Shown: positions 35,826 through 44,628 of the stretch, one piece after another
How the letters are laid out: every line of letters begins with the position of its first letter
Numbering within the stretch: position 1 is the first letter of the stretch
NCBI RefSeq assembly: GCF_003048255.1
Contig: NZ_CP028487.1
Location: 3,472,001-3,536,000 of the forward strand
Origin: Yersinia massiliensis
GTDB taxonomy: Bacteria; Pseudomonadota; Gammaproteobacteria; Enterobacterales; Enterobacteriaceae
Length of the DNA: 64,000 bases
Reading direction: 5' to 3'
The notes under the pieces: generated by a model
What the model was told of the DNA's origin: nothing
Seen by the model: the letters and a program-made list of their open reading frames with translations, nothing else
Databases searched by the model: none
Program-made: the position numbers and the translations under genes

Positions 35826-36760
35826 AAAATAACGTTATGACCAATGAATTTCTGGATATTTCACCGGAAGTGGCCGAAGCATTAGCGAATAATCGTCCCG
35901 TTGTGGCTTTAGAATCGACCATTATCTCTCATGGCATGCCTTATCCACAAAACGCAGAAACAGCGTTGGCCGTTGAGCAGCAAATTCGTGAAAACGGTGC
36001 AGTACCTGCCACGATTGCGATTATTAACGGCCGAATGAAAGCAGGCTTATCCCGTGAGGAGATTGAATTGCTCGGCAAGGAGGGCCACAACGTGGCGAAA
36101 GTGAGCCGCCGCGATCTGCCCTTTATCGTCGCTGCTGGGAAAAACGGCGCGACGACCGTCGCTTCAACGATGATTATCGCCGAAATGGCGGGCATTCATG
36201 TCTTTGCCACTGGCGGTATTGGTGGCGTTCACCGCGGTGCAGAACTGACGTTTGATATTTCAGCCGATCTGCAAGAGTTGGCTAAAACCAACGTGGCGGT
36301 GGTTTGCGCGGGAGCCAAATCGATTCTGGATTTAGGATTAACCACAGAATATCTTGAAACGCATGGTGTACCCTTGATTGGTTATCAGACTCAGGTTTTA
36401 CCCGCCTTTTTCTGCCGGACTAGCCCGTTCTCCGTCAGCATCCAACTCGATGAGCCAGAGCAAATTGCCAAAGCGATGGCGACCAAGTGGCAGTCAGGTT
36501 TGGCGGGTGGCATGGTGATTGCCAACCCTATCCCTGAGCAGTTCGCGATGCCTGAAGCCAAAATCAATGACGCTATTGAGCAGGCGGTGCAAGAATCGAT
36601 AGAACAAGGCGTTCATGGAAAAGATAGCACGCCGTTCCTGCTGGCGAGAGTGGCTGAACTGACCGGTGGCGATAGTCTGCACTCAAATATTCAATTGGTA
36701 TTCAATAATGCAAAACTGGCAGCTCAAATTGCATGTTGTTATCAAGAAACAGCAGCCTAA
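35822..36760 (+). CDS. psuG: Pseudouridine-5'-phosphate glycosidase PsuG
   Basis: A 312-residue enzyme that cleaves the C-C glycosidic bond of pseudouridine 5'-phosphate to uracil and ribose 5-phosphate. ALESTIISHGMPYPQNAETA and ATGGIGGVHRGAE are family signatures, with the Lys in KVSRRDLPF and Mn-binding Asp in DISADL. Its ATG overlaps the psuK stop by four bases, so the two are translationally coupled. Confidence 0.95.
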   Translation: MKNNVMTNEFLDISPEVAEALANNRPVVALESTIISHGMPYPQNAETALAVEQQIRENGAVPATIAIINGRMKAGLSREEIELLGKEGHNVAKVSRRDLPFIVAAGKNGATTVASTMIIAEMAGIHVFATGGIGGVHRGAELTFDISADLQELAKTNVAVVCAGAKSILDLGLTTEYLETHGVPLIGYQTQVLPAFFCRTSPFSVSIQLDEPEQIAKAMATKWQSGLAGGMVIANPIPEQFAMPEAKINDAIEQAVQESIEQGVHGKDSTPFLLARVAELTGGDSLHSNIQLVFNNAKLAAQIACCYQETAA

Positions 36761-36815
36761 AAACAGCGTTATTCCTTAAGTTTTATCCTGATATTAAACA
36801 TTAAATAATAGCGAC

Positions 36816-36864
36816 TACCTGAAAGGTGGGCGGGCATCTGTATGCTCTCATCGCCTTTCAGGTA
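36816..36864 (+). repeat. Hairpin between psuG and the nucleoside carrier
   Basis: TACCTGAAAGG (36816-36826) and CCTTTCAGGTA (36854-36864) form a perfect 11-base stem. There is no T-run, so it is more likely an mRNA-stabilising or attenuating element within the operon than a full terminator. Confidence 0.6.
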
Positions 36865-36892
36865 TGGACGTATTTATTGAAGGAACGGATTT

Positions 36893-38164
36893 ATGGACTT
36901 ATTACGCAGCTTACTCGGTATTGGTATCCTTCTTTTAATTGCCTTTGTATTTTCTAACAACCGAAAAAAAATAAGTATAAGAACAGTGGGTGCGGCGCTT
37001 CTTTTGCAGATTATTCTGGGTGCCATCATGCTGTATGTCCCTGCAGGCAAATGGCTGATTAATTCTATTGCCGGTGGCGTTAACAAAGTTATTTCGTACA
37101 GCGATGCGGGTAGCTCATTTATTTTTGGTGGTTTGGTTGGCCCCAAAATGGATCTGTTATTTGACGGCGCTGGATTTGTTTTTGCCTTTCACGTATTACC
37201 CGCGATTATTTTTATTACCTCGCTGATATCCATTCTTTATTACATTGGCGTCATGGGCTGGCTCATCGATATTCTCGGTTATGTCTTCCAAAAAATGATG
37301 CGCGTGAGCAAAGTGGAAGCTTTTGCCGCCGTCACCACGATATTTCTCGGACAAAATGAGCTTCCAGCCGTACTCAAACCCTTTATTAATAAAATGAACC
37401 AGAATGAGCTGTTCACGGTCATTTGCAGCGGAATGGCATCAATCGCAGGTTCAATGCTGGTTGGCTATGCGGGTTTAGGCGTCCCCATTGAATACTTACT
37501 GGCCGCCTCGTTGATGGCGATCCCCGGTGGGATATTATTTGCACGTATGCTAAGCCCTGCCACACAGGAGTCGCAAGTTGAGTTTAGCCAAATGTCATTT
37601 AGCGATAAACGTCCGGCTAGCATCATTGAAGCCGCGGCCAACGGTGCAATGTTAGGGCTGAAAATTGCCGTGGGCGTGGCAACGGTGGTCATGGCGTTTG
37701 TTGCCTTAATCGCGTTGATCAATGGCATCATTGGTGGCCTCGGCGGATTGTTTGGTTGGCCAAACGTCAGCCTTGAAAGTTTACTGGGTTATATTTTCTC
37801 ACCTTTGGCATACATCATGGGCGTTAGCTGGGATAACTCCGCACTGGCCGGTGGGTTGATTGGACAAAAACTCGCGATCAACGAGTTTGTGGCTTATGTG
37901 AATTTCTCGCCTTATCTCAAGGATGCTTCGGGTGCCTTGGATCCAAAAACAATCGCCGTTATCTCTTTTGCGCTCTGTGGTTTTGCTAACTTTGGCTCAA
38001 TCGCGGTCGTAGTGGGTGCCTTTAGCGCCGTGGCACCAGAACGCGCATCGGATATTGCACGTTTAGGATTACGCGCTTTGCTTGCAGCGACGCTCTCCAA
38101 TCTGATGAGTGCAACGATTGCCGGTCTGTTCATCGGGCTTGGGGCACTGGCGATAGTGTCGTGA
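36893..38164 (+). CDS. psuT: NupC-family nucleoside (pseudouridine) transporter
   Basis: A 423-residue concentrative nucleoside transporter. GAAGGA precedes the ATG. CNT blocks are GLVGPKMDLLFDGAGFVFAFHVLPAIIFI, FLGQNELPAVLKPFI and the C-terminal SFALCGFANFGSIAVVVGAFSAVAPERASDIARLGLRAL. Its place after psuK-psuG suggests it imports pseudouridine (like E. coli PsuT/YeiM). Substrate choice among nucleosides cannot be read from sequence. Confidence 0.9.
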   Translation: MDLLRSLLGIGILLLIAFVFSNNRKKISIRTVGAALLLQIILGAIMLYVPAGKWLINSIAGGVNKVISYSDAGSSFIFGGLVGPKMDLLFDGAGFVFAFHVLPAIIFITSLISILYYIGVMGWLIDILGYVFQKMMRVSKVEAFAAVTTIFLGQNELPAVLKPFINKMNQNELFTVICSGMASIAGSMLVGYAGLGVPIEYLLAASLMAIPGGILFARMLSPATQESQVEFSQMSFSDKRPASIIEAAANGAMLGLKIAVGVATVVMAFVALIALINGIIGGLGGLFGWPNVSLESLLGYIFSPLAYIMGVSWDNSALAGGLIGQKLAINEFVAYVNFSPYLKDASGALDPKTIAVISFALCGFANFGSIAVVVGAFSAVAPERASDIARLGLRALLAATLSNLMSATIAGLFIGLGALAIVS

Positions 38165-38173
38165 CGAAAAGTG

Positions 38174-38218
38174 AACGTCGGTTGCTGATTTGCCTTGCAC
38201 TCAGCACCGACGTTTTAT
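38174..38218 (+). terminator. psu operon terminator
   Basis: AACGTCGGTTGCTGA and TCAGCACCGACGTT pair with one bulge, followed by TTATCTGG. It ends the psuK-psuG-psuT transcript 10 bases after the last stop. Confidence 0.75.
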
Positions 38219-38511
38219 CTGGTGTTTGGGCATGGTTAGCCGAACAGTTAGTCCTCATGAGCTGGATTGGCTTCTTAGATTGCACAACCGATAAAAGTGA
38301 GTAACAAGTGGACGTTATACCTAAACCCGATTTATTCAGCGAAGCCTAAAGCCAACTATCATTGTCAGAGGATCTCAATTACTATTCTGAAAGAACTGGT
38401 CGCTTATTCGGAAAATAAAGAAATGTCCGACTAGCTGGCCGTGATATGCAAATATCAGCAAATAATATGGCGTGTAAGCCATAGACAATACCCCTCTGAA
38501 AGGAAATCAGT

Positions 38512-40728
38512 ATGGACCTGTCGTCGCATAAGAATTGCGTCATGCCATCGGAGGCGGCAGAAAGCCTATGTCGTTCCCTCCCCGTGTTACTCAATTCCCC
38601 ATCAACGGAAAGCAGCCGGTTAACCCCCACGGTTTACCAGAAAATACTCTACTATTGCGGTGTCCGGCCCGAATTATCAGGGTGGCGCAGATTCCTGACT
38701 CTGTTTTTGACTTCATTGGGATTTTTAGCACTCGTCGCTGGAATGGTGTTTTTCATTGCATGGAATTGGGCAGCCATGCCAAAAATGGCGAAGTTTGGTC
38801 TGGTTGAATTGCTGATTATTGCTTTAACCGTGGTGGTCTGGTGGCGATGGTATGACACCGTCTCTCAATCAGCACTACTGGCATTAGGGTTGAGCTTTGG
38901 TGGGTTATTTGCGCTATACGGCCAGATATATCAAACCGGTGCCGATAGCTGGGAGCTTTTCCGCGCATGGACGTTAGTACTGCTGCCTCTGGCGATCATT
39001 GGTCGTCGCAATGGTTTGTGGTTCTGTACGTGGGTCATTGCCAATCTGGCATTCCAGCTTTATTACGCCAGTCGTATCCCCTTCTTTTTGGATAATTTCT
39101 CGTCGGGATCTTTCTATTGGCTTAGTGATATCACGCTCTACCTTTATTTTGCAGTGCAGGCATGTTGCCTGATTTTCCGCGAAGCACTGGCTGAATATGC
39201 CCAGAAGCGTGACCCTCAGAGTTGGCTAGTCAGTCGTTGGCTACCCCGCGTCATAGCCGCGTATTTATTAGCAACGATCACACCACCCGCGGCGGCTTCT
39301 TTCTTCGCTTGGGGCGGATTTTATGCTGGGAAAATTGCGCTGATTTTCTGGGTGATAACACTTCTCGTTGGATATGGCTATTACCGCTATCGCCGCCCAG
39401 ATTTATGCATGCTGACGTTGGGTGTCATAAGCGCAATGTTCGTGGGAAGTGCCTTCATCATACGGATATTTGACCATTCATGGGATGTTGACACCTTATT
39501 TTTGACGGGATGCGTGATCGCATTGTGGCTGACGGGCGGCGGGGCTATTTTGCTGCATTGGCGGCGGCAGTTATATCAGCGACACACTAAGGATATTGCA
39601 CCAGATGCAATGGCTGCGTTGTTACAAGAACTTCGTCAGCAACAATTATTGAATGATGAACAAGTGACTGAAATCACTCAGATAGATCACTCTCTCCATT
39701 TGCCTTGGTACTTGCGGGCAGTTCTGGCATTGGGCGGCTGGGTGGCCGCCTTTATCATCCTCATGTTATTGGTTTTACTGCTATATATCATGGGGTTGCT
39801 AGATTCTCTCTCGGGTGTCACGTTATTGGTTCCTTCACTTATCATTGCGGCACTGGCCGCCAGATTGCTGCGGGCACGGGGGATTGGTAAGCAACACATT
39901 GGCTTGGCGTGGGCGATTGCTGCCACCTGCGGTTTGTGTTTTAGCGTTTATCTGCTGACTAACCCTAACTGGGACAGCAATATCTTTATTGATTCGCTGT
40001 GGTGCTTGCCAGTGCTAGCGGTAATGGCGATGGTTATGCCGAGCCGGCCTTATCGTTTTATGGCAGTAACTGCTTTCGTGTTCATTCTGGTGCTGTCCTC
40101 GGGCTATCTTGTTAGTGCTCATTTCACATCATCGATTACGACGATTGCCATACCGCTGCTGGTCGCGGCTATTCTGGCAAGTTGGATCGGGGTGATTACC
40201 CAGCAGGATGCACCGCATAATGCAATTCGACGTGAAGTGATAGCCAGTCTGCGACATGGGATCCCGGCGGGGTTGGCACTGTTGTGTCTCGCCAGTATTC
40301 ATTCCAATAGCTTTGATGAACTGTTTTGGGATTTCTCGGCAACCGCTTACCTCCCGCTCATTTTGGGGCGTGGCATCGCCGCCGGTCTGCTACTGTGCGC
40401 GGCAGTGCAGGCTTTTGCCTTCCGAACGCCTAATACGGTGGTTTACCTTCCTGCTGCGATACTTTGTGGTGTTATTGCTTTATTCGCACCGGGTATCGGC
40501 TTCGGCTTGGTGCTACTGCTGGCAGCACGGTATCAAGGCAGCAAAGAAGAGTTAGTCATTTCAGCGGTCTTCTTAATGCTGTACCTGATCTATTGGTATT
40601 ACTTCCTGAGCATCACGCTCTTACACAAATCGCTGTTACTGGTCGTAACTGGAGTGGTTCTTTTGGGACTCGCGCTGGCGGCGAAAAAGTTACTACCCGC
40701 GAACTCTGGAGCCCATTATGCAAACTAA
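38512..40728 (+). CDS. DUF2157/DUF4401 polytopic membrane protein
   Basis: A 738-residue protein with about 20 predicted membrane helices. The N-terminal part is DUF2157-like (SLGFLALVAGMVFFIAWNWAAMPKMAKFGLVELLII), the C-terminal half DUF4401-like, with a short soluble loop near 370-400. GAAAGGAAATCAGT precedes the ATG. It overlaps the next gene by 11 bases. The pair occurs together in many Gram-negatives, but the function is not known; an envelope role is inferred from topology only. Confidence 0.85.
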   Translation: MDLSSHKNCVMPSEAAESLCRSLPVLLNSPSTESSRLTPTVYQKILYYCGVRPELSGWRRFLTLFLTSLGFLALVAGMVFFIAWNWAAMPKMAKFGLVELLIIALTVVVWWRWYDTVSQSALLALGLSFGGLFALYGQIYQTGADSWELFRAWTLVLLPLAIIGRRNGLWFCTWVIANLAFQLYYASRIPFFLDNFSSGSFYWLSDITLYLYFAVQACCLIFREALAEYAQKRDPQSWLVSRWLPRVIAAYLLATITPPAAASFFAWGGFYAGKIALIFWVITLLVGYGYYRYRRPDLCMLTLGVISAMFVGSAFIIRIFDHSWDVDTLFLTGCVIALWLTGGGAILLHWRRQLYQRHTKDIAPDAMAALLQELRQQQLLNDEQVTEITQIDHSLHLPWYLRAVLALGGWVAAFIILMLLVLLLYIMGLLDSLSGVTLLVPSLIIAALAARLLRARGIGKQHIGLAWAIAATCGLCFSVYLLTNPNWDSNIFIDSLWCLPVLAVMAMVMPSRPYRFMAVTAFVFILVLSSGYLVSAHFTSSITTIAIPLLVAAILASWIGVITQQDAPHNAIRREVIASLRHGIPAGLALLCLASIHSNSFDELFWDFSATAYLPLILGRGIAAGLLLCAAVQAFAFRTPNTVVYLPAAILCGVIALFAPGIGFGLVLLLAARYQGSKEELVISAVFLMLYLIYWYYFLSITLLHKSLLLVVTGVVLLGLALAAKKLLPANSGAHYAN

Positions 40729-41251
40729 GCCTATTCTAAAATGGTTGGCTGGTGGTGTGGTGGTGTTGGCACTCATCGTGACCAATGCTTCTATTTACAT
40801 GAAAGAGCAGCTATTAAAGCACGGCGCGATAGTGATCCTAGAACTGGCTCCGGTAGACCCACGCTCCCTGATGCAAGGGGATTATATGGTGCTGAATTAT
40901 GCGCTGACTCAACCATTACAGCAGACAATGTATCAGCAGCGCGAGGCTTGCCTCGAGGATACAAATGCCTGTATACAGCCTAGCGGAAGATTGGTCTTGA
41001 ATTTAGATGAGCAACGGCATGTGACGAATGCAGTATTTGATCAAGGGCAACCTCTTCAGCCGCAGGAAATAGTGATGAAATATCATCTCTCATCCGGTTC
41101 AATAAATATTGGTACGCCGAGCTATTTCTTTCAGGAAGGGAATGCCGAACGCTTCGCTGGTGCGCGTTACGGTGAGTTCCGCGTCGATAATGACGGCACT
41201 GCGCTACTGACTTATCTGCTAGATGAAAATGGAAAACGTATTCTTCCCTGA
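40718..41251 (+). CDS. GDYXXLXY-motif membrane-anchored protein
   Basis: A 177-residue protein with one N-terminal membrane helix (LAGGVVVLALIVTNASIYM) and a periplasmic domain with the defining motif GDYMVLNY (near residue 54). The protein ends TYLLDENGKRILP. It starts inside the end of the DUF2157/DUF4401 gene, implying coupled translation and probably a physical partnership. No enzymatic residues are evident. Confidence 0.88.
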   Translation: MQTKPILKWLAGGVVVLALIVTNASIYMKEQLLKHGAIVILELAPVDPRSLMQGDYMVLNYALTQPLQQTMYQQREACLEDTNACIQPSGRLVLNLDEQRHVTNAVFDQGQPLQPQEIVMKYHLSSGSINIGTPSYFFQEGNAERFAGARYGEFRVDNDGTALLTYLLDENGKRILP

Positions 41252-41296
41252 TCATTAGCGACATAAGAAAGAATATCTTACCAAAGGCAAATTAGG

Positions 41297-41341
41297 TGAT
41301 GAGTTTCAGGCTGAGTATTTCATCAGGCCTGTGACTCATCA
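41297..41341 (+). repeat. Hairpin after the GDYXXLXY gene
   Basis: TGATGAGTTTCAGGC pairs with GCCTGTGACTCATCA (two central mismatches). It lies 46 bases past the stop with no T-run; it is a likely transcript-end structure. Confidence 0.5.
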
Positions 41342-41623
41342 GCCTCTCCTTGGTATATCCCCAGTGTTTGTGTTGCACAATATTCGATCTACGACGCTTA
41401 AAAGAAATTAACATTAGAAACAGAGTGAAAAATTCCGTTTATAGGTAGATAAGTTCGAGGAGACGTGATAATTAAAGCCGCGATGGAGCCTATGAGCCTA
41501 ATGATTTAGCCAATTTTATGCCCTATATATGCTTACTATACGTCAAGGTGATTCATGCAATAGTGCAATGACATCATTTCGTTTGTGAGACTGCCCGTTA
41601 TTAATTTCACTCAAGGAGGAGTA

Positions 41624-41776
41624 ATGAAAGAGTATGTCATTCCCACAATTTTAGTCGCGGTAAGCATAATGAGCCTTTCTTTTGTCGCAGCATACCTTTT
41701 CGAACTGCTCGGCCATGGGGTTATAAACATCGGTGGACTTTGTGTTGATGGGATTCATATTTACCCTGACTACTAG
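41624..41776 (+). CDS. Small membrane protein, 50 aa
   Basis: AAGGAGGAGTA directly precedes ATG 41624, an almost perfect ribosome-binding site. The 50 residues have one hydrophobic helix (IPTILVAVSIMSLSFVAAYLF) and a short C-terminal tail (GGLCVDGIHIYPDY) with one Cys. No family recognised. It stands alone between two hairpins at the left border of the accessory zone. Confidence 0.6.
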   Translation: MKEYVIPTILVAVSIMSLSFVAAYLFELLGHGVINIGGLCVDGIHIYPDY

Positions 41777-41981
41777 CCTAAAGCTATCTCACCAACTAAG
41801 ACTCGCGATTTGCAATCGTTGGTTTCACACCCGAGTTATACCTACAGATATTGTGATTGATGGATTAATAGCGCATGGCAAACATTATTAACGCCAACAG
41901 AACTCGAAAGAGTATTTTCTGGGGGAAAAACAGATGACTTGGTTGGTTAATATAGGGCTGATGATTGGTTTCAGGTTGAAT

Positions 41982-42003
41982 GCTAAAACCCGCACTCAGC
42001 GGG
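41982..42003 (-). terminator. Terminator of the TonB-like gene
   Basis: On the minus strand GCGGGT...ACCCGC... reads as ACCCGC TGAGT GCGGGT followed by TTTAG. It lies 21 bases past the stop of the minus-strand TonB-domain gene. Confidence 0.7.
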
Positions 42004-42023
42004 TCTAATTTGCATCTGCTACC

Positions 42024-42371
42024 TTATTTCGGCTTCTTGTAGTTTATGGTGACTTCCATGCCACGGGTTGGCTTATTAGACTCATACTTCCATTTATAGA
42101 TAGAGTCTAAGGCTGATTTCTCAAAGAGATTCTTAGGTTCGGCCTCAACAACCTTTGCGTTCTCAACCTTTCCGGCAGCGTTAATATCATAAGTAATCTT
42201 CACATACCCTTCTTTATCGTGCGCCCAGGCACGAGAAGGATATATTTCAATATTTCGCTCAATTAACTGCGGCACATCATTACTTGAAATTGAATCATTC
42301 GCATTAGCTGTGACCTGATAAGGAGATGAAAAGCACAACACCAGAAGTCCAATCTTCATTTTATTTTTCAT
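42024..42371 (-). CDS. Exported free-standing TonB C-terminal domain protein
   Basis: From ATG 42371 there are 115 residues: a signal peptide (MKIGLLVLCFSSPYQVTANA) with no membrane anchor retained and no Pro-rich spacer, then a complete TonB C-terminal fold (IEIYPSRAWAHDKEGYVKITYD, GKVENAKVVEAEPKNLFEKSAL, WKYESNKP, MEVTINYK). This matches E. coli TonB YPARAQALRIEGQVKVKFDV...MFEREV...WRYEPGKP. Without the ExbB/D-coupled helix it cannot transduce energy. It may bind TonB boxes of receptors or block colicin/phage entry (inference). Confidence 0.8.
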   Translation of the reverse strand: MKNKMKIGLLVLCFSSPYQVTANANDSISSNDVPQLIERNIEIYPSRAWAHDKEGYVKITYDINAAGKVENAKVVEAEPKNLFEKSALDSIYKWKYESNKPTRGMEVTINYKKPK

Positions 42372-42562
42372 AATTATATCGCTCATTCTTTCTGAATAAT
42401 TAACGATAACAATATTGACAATAAGGTTATAATTGTTTGTACAGATCAATAACGCGATATTGATCGTTTAAAACGATCAACTTTCAAAATAAACATCATC
42501 AGTGCACGGATGCGTCCGAAAGCAAAACCCATGTAGGGCTTTGCTTGTGTCGGTACTATTAT

Positions 42563-42880
42563 TTACTCTTCAAGATACCTACTACTCATCTCATCTAATG
42601 CGCGGGAAAGCATCTTAACCTCCCTGCATTGCCTGTCTTTCCCAGCACTTTTATTGAATGGCGACCTGCAAAATTGACGCATTTTCCCAGCCCAGTAAGC
42701 TTTAACTATTGATGATTCCACTAGTTTTATACATGCAGTATGCTCTTTCACCGAATAGCTGCGAATACACGCTGCTTCTGATACTAGAGCTATCGCTGGC
42801 ACTGGTATATTTTCATTTGTCGAAGAAGATACAGAAAACGCCGGACTTGATATAAGTAGGATGCTTAGAAATAATTTCAT
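42563..42880 (-). CDS. Exported protein of unknown function, 105 aa, four Cys
   Basis: AAGG seven bases before ATG 42880 sets the start. A signal peptide (MKLFLSILLISSPAFSVSSS) precedes a small helical domain with paired Cys: EAACIRSYSVKEHTAC and FCRSPFNKSAGKDRQC. The last part is charged (REVKMLSRALDEMSSRYLEE). No family recognised. It is in the accessory zone with other small envelope proteins, all on the minus strand. Confidence 0.6.
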   Translation of the reverse strand: MKLFLSILLISSPAFSVSSSTNENIPVPAIALVSEAACIRSYSVKEHTACIKLVESSIVKAYWAGKMRQFCRSPFNKSAGKDRQCREVKMLSRALDEMSSRYLEE

Positions 42881-43041
42881 GTTGATACCTTGTTTCAAGA
42901 ATGTGAAATACAAGGCTAGCTCCTCCTTAGCCAAACTAATCTCAAGAATATTCAATGCAAATATAACAATGTAAATAAAGTGCCAGGAATCTACTGAAAG
43001 CAAAATCATCAAGAGCACCAATAAAATGCTCTTTGTGATAA

Positions 43042-43329
43042 TTACGCCGTGATAGTGATATTACTCGTTCCGGTTTTAGCGCCATCATTCGTGGTGAATG
43101 TGATTGTCGCCGTGCCGACTGCAATGCGTGTGACCAAACCAGTTGAGCTAACCGTTGCCTTGGTTGCGTCAGAGGTTGTCCATACGCCAGTTTTATCGGT
43201 AGCGCCCGCAGGTAGAACATTCGGTGTTAATTGAACAGTCAACCCCATAGCCCCGGCTGGCGTCGCTCTCAACGACACCGCTTGTCGATTATTACGCAGC
43301 CAGATTGCGCTGCTAGATACCAAAGGCAA
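43042..43329 (-). pseudogene. Bacterial Ig-like (Big_2) domain fragment
   Basis: The final 80 codons form one Big_2 repeat: LTVQLTPNVLPAGATDKTGVWTTSDATKATVSSTGLVTRIAVGTATITFTTNDG, ending SNITITA. It has no signal peptide or ribosome-binding site; its nearest start is a TTG inside the end of the DUF1120 gene. Such domains end phage tail proteins and adhesins, so this is likely the tail of a lost gene. Its first strand (AVSLRATPAG) looks eroded. Confidence 0.55.
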
Positions 43330-43948
43330 AATTCATCGTCAAAGAGCCGTCAATTTTAGTATCTTCAGTGATAGTGCCTTTCATATCAGTTACACCAGCC
43401 AATACCGGTTGGACCTCAAAATCAGCACTAAATACTTTACCTGCCGTTTGGGTGTTTGCAGCAGATGCCCAGCCTGTAACAGAACCAGACCAAAGATTTG
43501 CTGAGGTGGCAACAGAAGTAAAAGCATTGGTACTCGTGTAGTACAGATTGGATGGCTGATTATCAACCTTGGCATTAGACAGCACCACCCAGTAGAATCC
43601 AATTTTTCCGTTGCCGTTGATAGAACCCAGACCAAATCTTGCCTTAGTTTCAGTCGAACTCGCTGTAGCTGCCCGATTATCAACAGGGGTTACGTTCAGG
43701 TAAGTCGGGGCATCACAGATTATTGTCCAACTTTTACTCATTTTAGGTAATTCAGTCGTTGTTGTGCCTGATTTAATCTGAGTTGAACTTATATTACCAA
43801 AATTATAAACACCGCTGTCTGGTGCATTAATATTACATGTCGGAACACCTATTTTCCCTTTAACTTTTAATTCAGCTGTTGGGGGTGCTGCGTGCGCAGC
43901 TGTTGCGCATAAAATCAGAAAGGCCAACACAGTCAATTGCTTTTTCAT
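43313..43948 (-). CDS. DUF1120-family exported protein (GltF/fimbrial-like)
   Basis: ATG 43948 gives 211 residues with signal peptide MKKQLTVLAFLILCATAAHA. The mature protein starts APPTAELKVKGKIGVPTCNINAPDSGVYNFGNIS and has two Cys (PTCNI, IICDAP), as in DUF1120 proteins such as GltF and beta-fimbriae-type subunits. C-terminal MNFAFGI is a donor-strand-like ending. The TTG-initiated Big_2 fragment overlaps its 3' end. Role uncertain: possibly a fimbria-like surface subunit without its own usher nearby. Confidence 0.75.
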   Translation of the reverse strand: MKKQLTVLAFLILCATAAHAAPPTAELKVKGKIGVPTCNINAPDSGVYNFGNISSTQIKSGTTTTELPKMSKSWTIICDAPTYLNVTPVDNRAATASSTETKARFGLGSINGNGKIGFYWVVLSNAKVDNQPSNLYYTSTNAFTSVATSANLWSGSVTGWASAANTQTAGKVFSADFEVQPVLAGVTDMKGTITEDTKIDGSLTMNFAFGI

Positions 43949-44319
43949 TTTATATTCCAAGCGAGTTTCAACCACTTACATTAAGTAATTGTGGTTTTTT
44001 TGGTAAAACACACAAAAAAATGACCAAGGTCAATGTTTTTTTATTTTACCTTCATAAATCATTGTCATTCTTTGGGGGATTATTGACCATCGGATCAGGG
44101 GTTGACTTGCGTAGGAATTTTCTCAACTCAGTTCAAAGGGTGCTTTTTATCTCAAGACAAAAAAGCCCACCGAAGCGAGCCTGAACACGTACGTTAACGA
44201 TTTCATGTGGTTAACTATAATTTGAAGCCGGTTATGGTTCCGGCATCAACACCTGCCAATGTGTTGACCGCATACCTTTCAGTGGTGCTCTGGCGAACGT
44301 AGAAATAAAAAAACCAGAA
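43949..44319. other. Gap with no confident gene
   Basis: About 370 bases upstream of the DUF1120 gene. There is a small GCCGG/CCGGC hairpin at about 44226-44244 and otherwise no coding frame with a ribosome-binding site. It should include the DUF1120 promoter. Confidence 0.4.
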
Positions 44320-44550
44320 TCAAACCAGAGATTTTATGAATCCAACCAAAGGGAGGCTAAAAATTGCGATAACCAGCGCAAAAGATGGAATGCCGAATAA
44401 CCATATTACCCATTTTTTCTGAAGTATTGCCCCTGCGATAAACCCCAGCACAACCGCGATGGTTATAGGCCAATAGACCGACGCTCCAAAAATGAAATAA
44501 ATTAGCCATGAAAAAGGGTCTTTCGGGTCGAAAGAGAATAATGAATGCAT
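44320..44550 (-). CDS. Small membrane protein, 76 aa
   Basis: AAGAAAG upstream of ATG 44550 gives 76 residues with two or three hydrophobic helices (WPITIAVVLGFIAGAIL, VIWLFGIPSFALVIAIFSLPLVGF) joined by a short basic loop (QKKW). No family recognised. It lies after the TolA-domain lipoprotein gene on the same strand and may be co-transcribed. Confidence 0.55.
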   Translation of the reverse strand: MHSLFSFDPKDPFSWLIYFIFGASVYWPITIAVVLGFIAGAILQKKWVIWLFGIPSFALVIAIFSLPLVGFIKSLV

Positions 44551-44628
44551 ACTTTCTTGTTACATCCTTGTAAAGATATACCCCACCAAAGTGAGACTTA
44601 AAATTGATACAAACCCTGCCTAGGAATG

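Noticed and set aside
41110..41118. TGGTACGCC, identical to the 3' end of argU, as a second att copy
   Set aside because: Only nine bases, inside the intact GDYXXLXY coding sequence, with no match beyond.
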